DNA of 64,000 nucleotides from Hippopus hippopus (GCA_946811185.2 OX328106.1:32176426-32240425), one strand, 5' to 3'. Shown: positions 43,401 to 53,930, counted from the stretch's first letter. The notes: generated by a model not told the origin, from the sequence alone. Translations and numbers: made by a program.

Positions 43401-46400
43401 CTTTTTGGGGGAAAAGTCTCCTTATCGGAGAGTGTAGACCCAAGATAAGAGTGCACGTTCTATGCAGTCTGATTTCGATCTACACTGTCCGCAAAAGGTC
43501 AATGAGTCGCTCTTAGCAGCCAAAGGCTTAAGGTAGCAGACCGAGGCATTCGACATTTCAAACAAATAATAATAAGTTAATGAATTTGTAAGATTTAGGC
43601 CACTTTGTGCTCTAAGCATACGGTAGTTATAGAGAAAGAATCTAGAGAGAAAGAAGCGGGTCCAGCAGCAGCAGGGTCCGTATTCACCAACCATTCCCAA
43701 GAACGTTGTCAGTCTTATTCTCTAGAATTTTCTGAATTTGAATGTAACACAACTTCTGATTGGCTAAACCATTTGGTTTCGCCAATCAGAAGTTGTGTTA
43801 CATTCAAATTTAGAAAATCTCAGGGAATAAGACAAAGAATTTTCTTAAGAATGGTTGGTGAATACGTACCCAGGTTCTTCATCGAATAATACCTCGCCCT
43901 CTTTGTTCTTTTACGCGCTCAATGTAAAGGACTGATACTTGCTAGGCCACCCCCTGATAACCAGTTCACCTGTAGTTTGATTGGAAACACAAAAAAGTTC
44001 TGAGTGGTCGTTGCCCAGGCCGGATATCAAAAACTGTGCCTTATCGATACACCTTCTGTTCTTAAAGCGAACAAGTTACCTCAGCTCAAATTTATAACCT
44101 AATGTCTCTAAGTATATAGTAAGATCATATACTTACTTATATGTCTTATTATAAACGATAAAGAGGGAATCGCCAATATGCTGTTTATAGTAACGGTGTC
44201 CGATAATGAAAATTTCGTTATCCCTTGATAGACCTATGGAGTTTCAGAGGCCTATGCTCAGACTCTGTAGCGATCGAGCCAAGTTGCAACTGATACGTTA
44301 TTGATACAAACGCTAGGTAGAGCTTGAACCTATTACCTTCTTAACACACAACAAAATGATGGACTCGTCCAAATTAAAAGCATCTGTAAATGAAAAACTA
44401 AAATTATACTGGGTTTATATGAAGAGATTTGGCGAGTTTGAAAAGGTTGAAAATGAGAAAATGCTGCTTACCCGCATTTTTCTTTTCCCACAGTGTTTTC
44501 AAAACCCTTCTAGGTTAAGGTAGTTAAAATTCGGGATTGTGTGGTAAAGGATTAAAGTGGCATGTTGCCAGACTTCGTTTAGCAAGTTTTTTTTTCGAAA
44601 AACAAAAACTGAAAAATCCCATTTGCCTGCAATTTATATGGCTCTAAGCCTATGATATACACAAAAATATACGGAGAAAGCACATGGAATGGTCAATGTG
44701 TTATTACTTTTATTATTGTTTGTATAATTCAGCTATGTTCTGTGAACAGGGGTCTAATGCATCAACAAAAAGTATCGACCAGGTCAGCCTGCACAGGCTG
44801 AACGGTTCGAAACTTCGGTAAATTTTCTGCATGTCTTACGACCATATTTCTACTTCATGATTTAGTCAGTTGTTAGACAAAGAGAATTTTCTGGATCCAT
44901 AATTATGTGATTGATTGCTTGATGACAGAGATGCATTGACCCCACTTTTGACACAGCATGGTTAACAATGATTTCTTTCACATTTATAACGGCGTGGCTA
45001 TCATTGCATAACAAGGGAAAATGATTTAAACGCGTGGAAAGCCTAGTTGGTAGAGTCGCCGACCCATGATTGCAAAGAGTCCTGGTTCGAACTCCAGTGG
45101 TGGCAAATAATTTGTGTTGTAATGTTGTGGTAACATGCCGCTTTAACACTGTCCAAACTTTGCCTCGCCTTAGTAATCGAAACTTATCAAATACAAATTT
45201 GTTCAGTCGCTAAACAGGCTAAGAGCTATTTGGATCTAGACTGAAGCTGGGGTAACTTGCTTGGTTTTTAAAATATAACGGTGTGTCTACACATGTTTAT
45301 CGATGCCAGGGTCGCAGGTTCGTTTCCTGGCCTGAACACGTTCTGTGCATTCTGATGCCGTTGCTCGCAAAGTTTACTACAGTTTCAGAAAGCTTGCTTA
45401 GATTTAAAACTTATTTTCTTTTCAATTTGTTTTCTTTCATTTAAGCGGCAAGTATCAGCGAAGCCCAAAAGGTCCGAGGTTGTCGGAAACAGTGCCCGAA
45501 AACAGTGAGCCCTGTTTGTGCTTTGAATGGAAAAACCTTCCGAAATAATTGTCTTCTGAACTGCAGGTTTGTGACCAGCTCTACCAACTCTCCCTTTTCT
45601 GTCTCTTCTTCCACTTTTACTACTAGAACAGCAGCAACTACTGATAGTAGGACCTGCTGTACTACTACTACTGCTAGTGCTAGTACTTGTAGTTCTGGTG
45701 TTACTCTATACCTCATAATCATGAAGTCCCAAGTTCGATACCCAGGAGCGGGTGTCAACTTTGGGATCCTTTATTGGCCCACGCATTCGGCGCGAGTACT
45801 GGTGTAGTTCCAAGGAAGCAGAATCGAGAGAGATTAGTATAAGTTGTAAGAACTTGTTTCTCAATCAATGTAAAATAAATATGTTTAAACTAAACTTTAT
45901 ACTCTCCCACGTTTTTCCATGATGTAAAAGGTCAACTATTAACACTTTACTACGTGATTTAACGATCCGTTAAACTGTCGTCTGAATTTGGACGAGTCTA
46001 AGTTGTGTTGTTCGGTAAAGAGTAAGAGTTAACCCTATACCCGACAACAATATTTTGGAGTTTTAGAAATTGAAAGCATTTGTAGACGACTAATTAAAAG
46101 TGGCTCAATTGATGGAATATTTTTCTGAAAGGTTAGAAAACATTGTGGGAAAAGGAGAAAATGCTGGTTACCAGCATTTTCTCCTTTTCCCACAATGTTT
46201 TCAAAAGACTTCACCTTCAGGGTCGTTAAAACTCAGGACTGTGTGGTAAAGGGTTAAGGGGGCGAAATAACGACAAAGTACTGGAATGTTTGACAATAAC
46301 CATCTTTACTTTTTTATGTCTTCATTTGTATCTTTAAATGTCAGCTCTCTATATATAAAAGGCTATCCATCGATAACTATAAAATAATTAAAGGGGGTCA

Positions 46401-49400
46401 GCAAAAATATGCGACTGTCCCAGTAAAAGAGCAAAAGGGTACTAGGGCATTCAGGGGACCTGTATGCAAGTTTATAGCACGGATTGCAGTCTGAGAATAT
46501 TTCCTTTTCTTTTATATTTTCTGACGTTATTTTGTCAGAAAAATGGAAAACTAAGTGAAGAGAGTAGCAAATCAATTCCACAAATCTGTAGAGACTGTGA
46601 TCAGGTGACCGCGATAAGGAATGACTGATTTCGATTTATTAATGGCACCTAGATTCATGCTTAGTAACATGAATATCATGTGCCGGAAGGGGGGAAAAGG
46701 GGCATCTGAAACAGTCTAAAGGGCTGGGCTGCGTAGTAATGTTACGTATGTTAAAGTTATATACATGTAAGATATGCTCTGTTAAAAGGAGGCTCAGTGC
46801 GTGTCCGTGATGCATTATACGAAGCAAGTCATCACATAATTATGGATCCATAAAATCCACTTTGTCCATCACCCGACTTAATCTCGGGGTAGACCGGTCC
46901 TTTGGCATGTAGTAAAATGACCGATAGCACTTCTCTAAAGGTTCGACCCATGTCAGCTTGCGCGGCCCGCGCAGGCTGACATGGGTCGATACTTTTTGCG
47001 GATTTGTTAAGCCCCCATTTCACAAAGCATGGCTAATATCCGATGTGTCAAATGGAGCAGCATACCATTGTCCTCTGTGTAAAAAGACCAGGGGTACCTT
47101 TCACTAAACTGCGTACACACGAAATTTGCGTACGCAGTTTTTGTAAGTAAGCATTTGGTCTGAAAACAAGTTTCACCGAACTGTATAACTTTATGATCAA
47201 GGTAAATATTTGCACAACCTTACGCCACATCATATCTTTGGGTAAAGCAGGCATCGTACACTTGTGTGTACATTCAACCCCCAAAAACTTGCGTAAATCT
47301 ACACAGTTTAAAGTGAACGGTAACTGAATGGGGCAATCATTCATTTAAGGATAGGGCACCCTAATGCGGATTCCTTTAACATCGGCATTCATCGCCGGAA
47401 AACGTACGAATTCGGCTAAGACTCGGGTAGTCCGGAATCGATAGGCCCATAGATGCTGGTTCCCCCGCATCGATTACGGATTACACGAGTCTTAGCTGAA
47501 TCCGTACGATGAAATGCGATGTTACGCGAATCCCATTAGGGTGCCCTATCCTTAAAGGCGACTAGATCTGTTATCATTCAGCACGTAACTGAGAGTGATC
47601 CAATTAAATGCGTTTTATTCCAGTTCGTCTAAATTGTAATAACGTTTAACACTGACTTGGAAATAATAAACTCTCTTTAGGTTTATTTTCTATGTTTAAG
47701 GACTTGCTTGGAGTCTTGGCTACCAGTGGAGATTACGTTTTTTGTTGTAATATTTCACCTGCAAATTAATCTAGATCTACTGTTTGATTGTGGATTAGAG
47801 CGAAGAGGCGAACAGGGTAGAATCAGGATCATACTGATCATTTTATAACCCTTAAACTGCTAAGCGCGACTCATTGACAATTTTCAGACAGTGAGGTAGA
47901 TGAAGATCAGACTGCAATGAACGTTTAGTCTGACCTTGGATCTACACTGTCCGATAAGAAGATATTTTTCCCCCAAAAAATATAGTAAGAGTCGGGTTTT
48001 CACTAACGGCTTGAAAGTTTCATTTCTCTTACTCAGCAGGTTACGGGTTTATATGTGACGCAATGACTGATGCTGCTGTAATCCTGGGTCCAGTCGACAA
48101 TGAATTCTTATCCATTCTTGTTTGCAATCTTATCATTACTCTTGTTTGCGATCTTATGATTACTGTCTATATAGCTCTTTGGCAGAACTTAACCCTTCAC
48201 CTGCTAAGTTAATTCTTTACCAAACAACCAAATTTTAGACTTGTCCAAATTGAAAGCACTTGCAGACGACAAAATAAACGTGACTCAAAAATTGAAACTT
48301 GACTTTTGAAGAGTAGAAAACATTGTGGGAAAAGGAGAAAATGCTGGTTACCAGCATTTTCTCCTTTTCTCACAATGTTTTCAGAAGGCTTCTTCCTCAG
48401 GGTCGTTAAAAGTCGGGATTGTGTGGTAAAGAGTTAAATGAAATTTTTAAGCCCATAGTGAAAACCCAAATATTACTATTTCAAAGTTATACATGGGGGA
48501 AAAATATCAACTTATCGGACAGTGTAGATTCAAGATCAGATTGCACGTTTTGTGCTGTCTGATCTTGATCTACAATATCCGCATAAGGTCATCGAGTCGC
48601 ACATAGCAGCCTAAGAGTTGGTCTGTTCCATCATTATATTAGTAGTGTTTGATTTTTGGTAAAGAAACGTTTCTATCTAAAAGACAATGGAAAAGTATAG
48701 GCACTCGAACCCAGGCTACCTTAGTAAGGCCTACTACTAGGTGATAACGAAAAGGGCTTGGTAATCCATGCAGTGTGAGCTCGAATCCCGGCTGGTCCAA
48801 AACTCCGGTCTTATGATTCAAGAAAGGCACTGCCGCAGACAATCCTTCGTCAGTCATTGCTGAGCATACTTTCTTCTTTCCGTTCGTAAAAACAGCTATT
48901 GCCTTCGGTGGAGTATGAAAAGGAGCACATGATATATGTCATAGTTGCCATGACAATACTAACATAATGTTGAAAACGAGGTTAAACACCAAACAAACAA
49001 ATAAAGCATGCTTCCTATTCATTCTGATAAGTATGCACGTCGTAAAGTCTATATAAAAATGCTAACTTAGTGACGAAAAAACAGCCAGAGGAAAAAAAAC
49101 GCGGGAAAAAAATGTCCTTGACATGTCAAAAGGGTATTTATAGTAATAAAGACAAATAAACATGTCGCTAACAATCTACTAACGAGGTTTTACTGTCTTT
49201 TATTTCAATAACGAATAGGTTACGGGTTAACAAACGGTCAATCAGTGCGTAAATTACACGGTCTATTATCTTGACGGCCAGATGTCGTATTCACGAACCA
49301 TTTAAGGCATTTCCAAGACTCGCCATCTGATTGGCTGAGACGAAATTTCTCAGCCAATGAGATGGATTGTCTTAAATTGGAGCTAAGTTCGTGAATAGAA

Positions 49401-52400
49401 TTGTTCGTGATTACATCCCGGGGTATGTCTCTCCATTGAACCATCTAAAACAATTTCTACTATTAAAACGTTGAACAACTGGAAAGTTTCAATCGAGACA
49501 CTGGTACCTACTTTGTTGCCATTCCAAGGCTTTATTAGTTAGACTGTCTAATAAAATGTCGCACAATTTGTATCCTATTATAGGTTGCAGATTCTTTAAA
49601 GCTTGAACTAAATCATTTGCAAACAGCAGTAATAAAATGCTATTTTTGTTGTTGTTGTTGTTGTTGTTGTTGTTAAGGAATCAAAAGTTTGCCAGTATCC
49701 ACACAAAGCCTTTGAATTTGTGCCTTAAAAGCTAATTTCATTGGTTGTACAAGTTGGAGAAACAAAGTTTCGCCTTGATAAATACCAAAAGTCTCTGGCA
49801 CGATTCACAGTTCGAAAACTGTCATAAAAATGTCGGACTAGGAAAATCTATTATAATTTTTGATCTACACTTTCCACGAAAGACATTAGAATTTGTGACT
49901 TGATTACCACTTTCATTGGTTGGAATTATTAAGGGAGCGAATTTTTTGCCTTTGCGCATACCGCATCATCTATCGCACAACTAGATTTACTCCATTGATA
50001 GTTCGAAACGTCAGAACTCAGAAATTTTTTGCTTCGCTTAACATTTATTTTTTGCTGCCTAAATCAAATTTACAGAGATGCTGATAACGTTACTTTCTAA
50101 CAACATTTTCTACTCATTCAAAGATAAATCCAAGCATCTAAGTCACATTCTGGTTTGTCGTCTGCAGAAATTTCTCAAAGTTGAAAAATTCTAAACTTTT
50201 GTCGCCTGATAAAAAAATAATGCATTATGGAGGTACATGTATTTGATTACCTATAAATGCACCCAATTACATGTACCTGTCAGAGATACAGTGTGGACGC
50301 ATGCACAGAAAAGTCAAAAATGCGTTGAAAGCAGTCATGTATTCTGAACCTGTTATCACCTTTCCCCCCCCCCCCCCCTTTAATTGAAAACCTGCTGGTA
50401 GGGTATATGGTTCACGATTTCTTTACCATTACTTCACTGCAGGAGATAGCGTTTTGGAACGTTGTGCAAAAAGCAGACGTGTAAACGTAACTTGTTATAA
50501 TCAGTGCTCCTGTATTCCCCATTTTGCTTTCCAAATAAGTCATTTTCGATTGCTTCATTCTCGTATGTTTTACAAATTATGTAACTTATTAACGTAATAC
50601 AATTAAGTCTCAACGGAGATTCTACAGAAATCGTGTAAATATTGCGTTGTTTTACACGTCCCGGTACGAAATAATTAATTAGACTGAGTATTCCTAAAGT
50701 AGGCAAGCATGTTTGTGCATTTACTGTCATCATAGAGCCCCTCATAAATTATATGAAATTAATTATCGTTCTCTACATTAGTAAGTCCTTGTTTCCACCT
50801 AAACATAAAACGAAAACAAACATCAATGAAAACAAAAAGTCACAATGATTTCTCTCAATGATGATTGTTTTATAGTGAAATATAAACGTCTGTTTGACAG
50901 AAAACGGGCAGTTGACGTTTATGTATTTTGTGGCTTTTGATTACTTTTTTTTCCGTAACTTTGATGACGAAATCGACGGGTGTTTGCCTTTCTTTTTTGG
51001 CGTGAAAGTTGTCATACTTGAGAGACAGGTGTCAGTCATCCTTAAAAAACAAACAATACCTCTACGTACCTTCAGCAGACTGACTTTTTCCTTCGAGTTA
51101 AAACCGAGCAATGTTTGGGATGAAACGATGGCAAAGTGTTTATCATTTTTGATCAAGGCTACATAGACCTGTCCAGAATTCAATTTTTGGATTCTTGAGG
51201 TCTCTCACATTTGATGTTTCGGGTTCGTATCTCGCGATGAGCCGGGTCAATCCTGGAAAATACACACATTGCGGTGCGAGAGCTGATTACGGTTCCTTTT
51301 AGTAATGGTCGAGAGTAATTAAGATAAGTTGTTGAACTTGTGAACTTGTTTCACAATCGGCGTTAAAAAGTGAACTTTTAAATAAAACAACACTTCACCC
51401 CCCTCCCCATTGGACACATGTAAACAAAATTACGTGCAGTGTGCTTCATGGATATTAATTTTCAGCTGACGATATTAACACATCTTTGTAATTTAATGAC
51501 AATAAACATGGATTAATCTTTAGTACACAAATAATGTTAAAAAGTGGTGAAAAAGGGAAAAAAATAATTGATCCATTCTTCCCCACAATGTTTCTAAATG
51601 CTGCGACCAAATTAAAGTGACACTCGTGTGTAAGTAGGAATGCGTTTATCCAAAGAATTATGCCATTGTGATCTCAATTCTTAATTTGGCCGTATTCACC
51701 AATTTCCTGTCTCAGCCTTATTCTAGATTTAGAACGTAACACAATTTCTGATTGGCTAAACCATTTGGTTTAGCCATGTTGGCTTAAGCTAATCAGAAAT
51801 TGCTAAACTTTCAAATATTGAAAGTTCTTGAGAATTAATGGAGAATCCTATCAAGAATGGTCGATAAGTAAAGGCCCTGATATCCATGATTTTTTCGAAT
51901 TTCAGCGGCAGAGCAAAGCAGTGCAATGGGCCGTGCCCATGCAGACGAGCTCAACCTCAGCCACGAAGGAGACCAAACCCACCACCAGCGACCGAAGGTC
52001 CAGAAATAGAAGGCACGGCTCCACCACAACGGCGCCGACGACCCCCACCGGCTCCTCGTCAACCTGTGTACCCGCCTCAACGTCAGCCTGCTGTACAGCC
52101 ACGCCCACCTGCAGTCCGACCGACTCCACCGCCTACTCCCGCACCTGCACCAGTACCGACGCCAGCTCCATTCTTCTACGACCCGTTTTACTTTTTGTTT
52201 GAACCAATACAGCCTGTATTTGCACCGACTCAGCCGCCAGTGTACGCTCCGACTTCCCGTCCTGACTTTAATGACAGAAACTGTTTCTGTGGAAACGAAA
52301 AGGACCCCGTATGCAGTATTGATGGGGAAGAGTACGACAACAGTTGTAAGGCTACCTGCGAGTATGTATATTATTCTGTCTCTTCAGGTCTTCCGTGGCT

Positions 52401-53930
52401 TAATGGTAAAGGCATTGGATTTCTGATTAGAAAGTTGAGATTCGATCCCTTACCGTGGAAAATTGATACTTTTTGCTTAAAAAAAAAAACCTTCTTTACT
52501 GAAGACCGTGTGCCAGAATTAATTGGTCTTTGCTGTAAATGGGTAGACGTCCTACGTATTAATTGACACACTGCCAGTGCAATCAGTATGACAATTTTGC
52601 GCTTGGTTTATTTATTTCATAAAACTTCATTGCAATACGTCATGCTTTATGAGACTAAATATCTATGCCAACTATGGCTCATTTATCTATATCTGTTTAT
52701 CTATCTATAATACAACTGAGCGATACAGTGCCATCGTGGATCTCTTTTTTGTATAAAGTATCAGCAAGGGGTCCTTTATAAAAGTCATCGTTATTATGTC
52801 CCATGTGTTGATGATAGGGCATTCTATGGGTAACATTTTCTCATTCAGTTTTATAAAATCATGATAACGACATAGAACCGTCATGTTCTCTGGTTTAAAT
52901 TCAGCTGCTTCTTTTTTTCCCGCTGTTTTCGATTATTTTCATAGCCCTGTTTGCATCCCCATCTTCGTGGGAAAAAAAAAGACAATTTCTAATATCTCTG
53001 TCAATACTTAAGTTGTTTACTTCAAGTTTGGGCCATTCTTAAACTATCAAATTCGAAATCAATACAGGGTCGGTAACCCTAACAATTTTTTGTCACAGTA
53101 ATGCCCCTTTTAAGTGGTACTGTTGCCTGAAATAAAAGATGCTCTATATATAATGGGCCATGCTTTGCGAAAAGGGGGTTTAATGCATCTGTAAAAAGTA
53201 TCAACCCAAGTCAACCTGTGCAGTCCATGTGGACTGTGTCGAAATATTTTGCTTTTAGTTAATTTTTGGCTTGTCCAAAGACCATTCCATTTCTACCTCA
53301 GGATTCAGCCTGTTGTGAGACAAAATGGATTTTATGGTTTCATAATTTTATGATGACTTACTTGATATTATGCATCACGTAATGCATTTAATCCCACCAC
53401 TTGCCAGAGCGTCATTCATTTCCAAAAGTAAATACAACCGAGAGTTGTCATCCGCATGCGGTGCTCCTGTTAACCTGACTTGGTGAATTATCAATGTAAC
53501 CAACTATTGGTTAGGATTCACTTGTTTTCATTAAGAATTAAATGGTGTTGTTTCTAGCATAGTTATTTGCCTTTAACAAGATAGACTAGGCAAAATGTTT
53601 ATGTGCTTGTATAGTAATATAAGCTGAGGCTGAACATTTCTATGAAACTTCCGATGCTTTAGTTTGTTGATCTGCACTAAGTTCACCAGCTGCGTGTCTT
53701 CGTAGTATTTGTATATTATGCCTCTTGTGCTCTAGGCTATGGTTGGACTTTGCTTTTGATGGGTATCGACTGGTGGAAACTATCATCAGACGAACCTGAA
53801 AACTAATCTTGGCCCACATTTTTCACAAACGACGTCAGTGGTCGATATAAGCGTACCTATGAACTTTTTGACCTTTTTTTTTTCCAGGGGGAAGATTATT
53901 GCCTGCGAAAATGCTTGCCCTTGCATGTAG
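40466..53930 (+). CDS. Secreted two-domain Kazal-type protein with Pro-rich linker, 219 aa
   Basis: Four exons with matching phases: 40466-40505, 45446-45566, 51906-52361 and 53888-53930. The reading frame runs unbroken to TAG at 53928. Residues 1-20 (MNLYLGILCIVLTAASISEA) form a signal peptide. Kazal domain 1 spans cysteines 26, 30, 38, 49, 53, 60, 64 and 66 (PVCALNGKTF, GPCPC); Kazal domain 2 spans cysteines 180, 182, 190, 201, 205, 212, 216 and 218 (PVCSIDGEEY, NACPC). The spacing between cysteines 3-4, 4-5 and 5-6 is identical. Between them lie about 110 residues rich in Pro, Arg and Ala, then YDPFYFLFEP. Kazal domains bind serine proteases through a loop after the second cysteine; by position the contact residue would be Lys32 in domain 1 (trypsin-like preference) and Asn184 in domain 2. 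It could be a defence inhibitor or a matrix protein; the sequence does not decide. Confidence 0.87.
40590..40730. mobile_element. Family F-like foldback
   Basis: AAAATTGCATTCCTTGTG and CAAGGGCAATGCAATTTT at the ends, TTTCTGATTGGCTACATC near the centre. Intron 1 of the Kazal gene, about 90 bp after the donor. Confidence 0.65.
40918..41168 (+). mobile_element. Family C MITE
   Basis: GAGCCATGTTCTGTGGAAAG to CTTTTGCCGGAGCATGGCT, hairpin with a shifted loop; complete. Confidence 0.88.
41290..41365 (-). mobile_element. SINE tail, family S1
   Basis: GTGTTTGGTGTTTTACACCC, then TTTCAGTTGTATCGCGGCAG; body missing. Confidence 0.6.
41645..41911 (-). mobile_element. Family C MITE
   Basis: GCAAAACTCTGGAAAAGAGG, linker, perfect hairpin CAGCCTGCGCTGACTGCGCA, right end TTTTCACAGAGCTTGACTC. 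Confidence 0.85.
42050..42099. repeat. (ATC)n(ATT)n microsatellite
   Basis: About seven ATC units followed by eight ATT units; a T-run lies nearby at 41,979-41,999. Confidence 0.9.
42382..42575 (+). mobile_element. Family B MITE
   Basis: TTAA at both ends (42382-42385, 42572-42575) and a perfect hairpin on GATCAGACTGCACAGAACGT. Confidence 0.9.
42739..42933 (-). mobile_element. Family B MITE, reverse, one arm deleted
   Basis: AACCTTAACCTGCTAAATGA at the left and CTTAGCAGCCAAAGGGTTAA at the right. The hairpin has only one arm (GATCCAAGATAAGAATGCAT), joined to CTCTCCGTCCGCAAAAGGTC. Confidence 0.82.
42945..43175 (+). mobile_element. Family A MITE, decayed
   Basis: TATCACATAATCCCATATTT, eroded hairpin with a CATGCAGCCTG loop, right end ATATTTTTGTTGTCTTTAAG. 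Confidence 0.7.
43322..43531 (-). mobile_element. Family B MITE, reverse
   Basis: Full-length copy with several mismatches in the hairpin (GACCCAAGATAAGAGTGCAC against GCAGTCTGATTTCGATCTAC). Confidence 0.85.
43678..43872. mobile_element. Family F foldback element, best copy
   Basis: Nearly perfect inverted arms of about 95 bp: CGTATTCACCAACCATTCCC and AAGAATGGTTGGTGAATACG outside, TGTAACACAACTTCTGATTG and mirror at the centre. Confidence 0.9.
43873..44328. other. Intronic stretch of the Kazal gene
   Basis: Nothing recognised. Confidence 0.4.
44329..44556 (-). mobile_element. Family A MITE, reverse
   Basis: ACACACAACAAAATGATGGAC to GGGATTGTGTGGTAAAGGATT; hairpin shortened. Confidence 0.78.
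44731..44965 (+). mobile_element. Family C MITE
   Basis: Diverged copy: CAGCTATGTTCTGTGAACAG, short hairpin CAGGTCAGCCTGCACAGGCT, right end CACTTTTGACACAGCATGG. Confidence 0.8.
45027..45150 (+). mobile_element. tRNA-like SINE head
   Basis: AGCCTAGTTGGTAGAGTCGC (A-box type), GGTTCGAACTCC (B-box), then GTGGTGGC. No clean acceptor stem, so read as a SINE and not a tRNA gene. Confidence 0.5.
45690..45897 (+). mobile_element. SINE, family S2
   Basis: CAAGTTCGATACCCAGGAGC, then CAACTTTGGGATCCTTTATT, CGCGAGTACTGGTGTAGTTC, tail TTGTAAGAACTTGTTTCTCA. Complement of the copy at 4,440-4,672. Begins about 120 bp after exon 2 of the Kazal gene. Confidence 0.8.
45939..46032 (+). mobile_element. Family A MITE lacking its hairpin
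   Basis: ATTAACACTTTACTACGTGA, then directly AAACTGTCGTCTGAATTTGG, ending GTAAAGAGTAAGAGTTAA. The whole hairpin and one inner flank are gone. Shares its right TTAA (46029-46032) with the next copy. Confidence 0.78.
46029..46256 (-). mobile_element. Family A MITE, reverse, best hairpin
   Basis: TTAA at both ends; the core of about 65 bp centred near 46,170 (GCTGGTTACCAGC) is an essentially perfect palindrome. Confidence 0.93.
46773..47036 (-). mobile_element. Family C MITE
   Basis: GATATGCTCTGTTAAAAGGA, linker, hairpin CAGCTTGCGCGGCCCGCGCA, right end CATTTCACAAAGCATGGCT. Confidence 0.87.
47349..47551. mobile_element. TTAA-flanked palindromic element K, 203 bp
   Basis: Ends GGATAGGGCACCCTAATGCG and CATTAGGGTGCCCTATCC, with TTAA at 47345-47348 and 47552-47555. 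The interior continues as an imperfect foldback (AATCGATAGG and GCATCGATTA). No second copy seen. Confidence 0.8.
47846..48050 (+). mobile_element. Family B MITE
   Basis: ACCCTTAAACTGCTAAGCGC, hairpin with mismatches, right end TTACTCAGCAGGTTACGGGT. Confidence 0.85.
48189..48618 (-). mobile_element. Family B MITE, reverse, interrupted by an A copy
   Basis: Left piece TTAACCCTTCACCTGCTAAG (48,189-48,208), right piece from 48,434 (ATGAAATTTTTAAGCCCATA) to AGCAGCCTAAGAGTT. Between them sits a complete A copy flanked by TTAA on both sides; with one TTAA removed the B sequence is continuous. Confidence 0.88.
48209..48437 (-). mobile_element. Family A MITE, reverse, nested in B
   Basis: TTAA at 48209-48212 and 48434-48437; nearly perfect core palindrome. 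This insertion demonstrates the TTAA duplication of family A. Confidence 0.93.
48750..49005 (+). mobile_element. SINE
   Basis: GCTCGAATCCCGGCTGGTCC (B-box type), body, tail AATGTTGAAAACGAGGTTAA and ACACCAAACAAACAAATAAA. Intron 2 of the Kazal gene. Confidence 0.65.
49281..49400. mobile_element. Foldback element, F-related
   Basis: CGTATTCACGAACCATTTAA and TTCGTGAATAGAA outside; CATCTGATTGGCTGAGACG and CTCAGCCAATGAGATGG inside. Confidence 0.65.
49646..49675. repeat. (TTG)n microsatellite
   Basis: About ten TTG units. Confidence 0.9.
50080..50215 (+). mobile_element. Family A MITE, 3' part
   Basis: CTAACAACATTTTCTACTCA, then TTTGTCGTCTGCAGAAATTT and AAACTTTTGTCGCCTGATAA. Confidence 0.55.
51010..51183 (-). 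pseudogene. Possible PIF1-like helicase remnant
   Basis: The minus-strand frame reads MNSGQVYVALIKNDKHF, then LLGFNSKEKVSLLKV. GQVYVALS is a conserved C-terminal motif of PIF1/RRM3 helicases, including those of Helitrons. Only this end is recognisable and the usual SRV after VAL is replaced. Could be chance. Confidence 0.25.
51200..51390 (+). mobile_element. SINE, family S2
   Basis: TTTCGGGTTCGTATCTCGCG (B-box type), GGTTCCTTTTAGTAATGGTC, tail TGTGAACTTGTTTCACAATC. Confidence 0.65.
51690..51882. mobile_element. Family F element next to Kazal exon 3
   Basis: CGTATTCACCAATTTCCTGT, TTTCTGATTGGCTAAACCAT and mirrored GCTAATCAGAAATTGC, right end AAGAATGGTCGATAAGT. Ends about 23 bp before the exon 3 acceptor at 51,906. 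Confidence 0.82.
52370..53150. other. Intron 3 of the Kazal gene, 5' half
   Basis: No repeat family recognised; the open frame that continues past the exon 3 donor to 52,566 is intronic. Confidence 0.45.
53156..53420 (+). mobile_element. Family C MITE
   Basis: GGGCCATGCTTTGCGAAAAG, shortened hairpin CAGTCCATGTGGACTG, linker, right end CACTTGCCAGAGCGTCATTC. Intron 3 of the Kazal gene. Confidence 0.85.

Noticed and set aside
45027..45110. tRNA gene
   Set aside because: A- and B-box regions are present but no matching acceptor stem or anticodon stem is clear; similar heads at 4,858 and 5,070 point to SINEs.
51828..52202. Long plus-strand frame rich in Ser/Thr (124 residues)
   Set aside because: Out-of-frame reading of Kazal exon 3; the frame that keeps the cysteine pattern and splice phases is the other one.
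52362..52566. Continuation of the Kazal frame past exon 3
   Set aside because: Destroys the second Kazal domain; the GTATGT donor at 52,362 and the exon at 53,888 restore it exactly.
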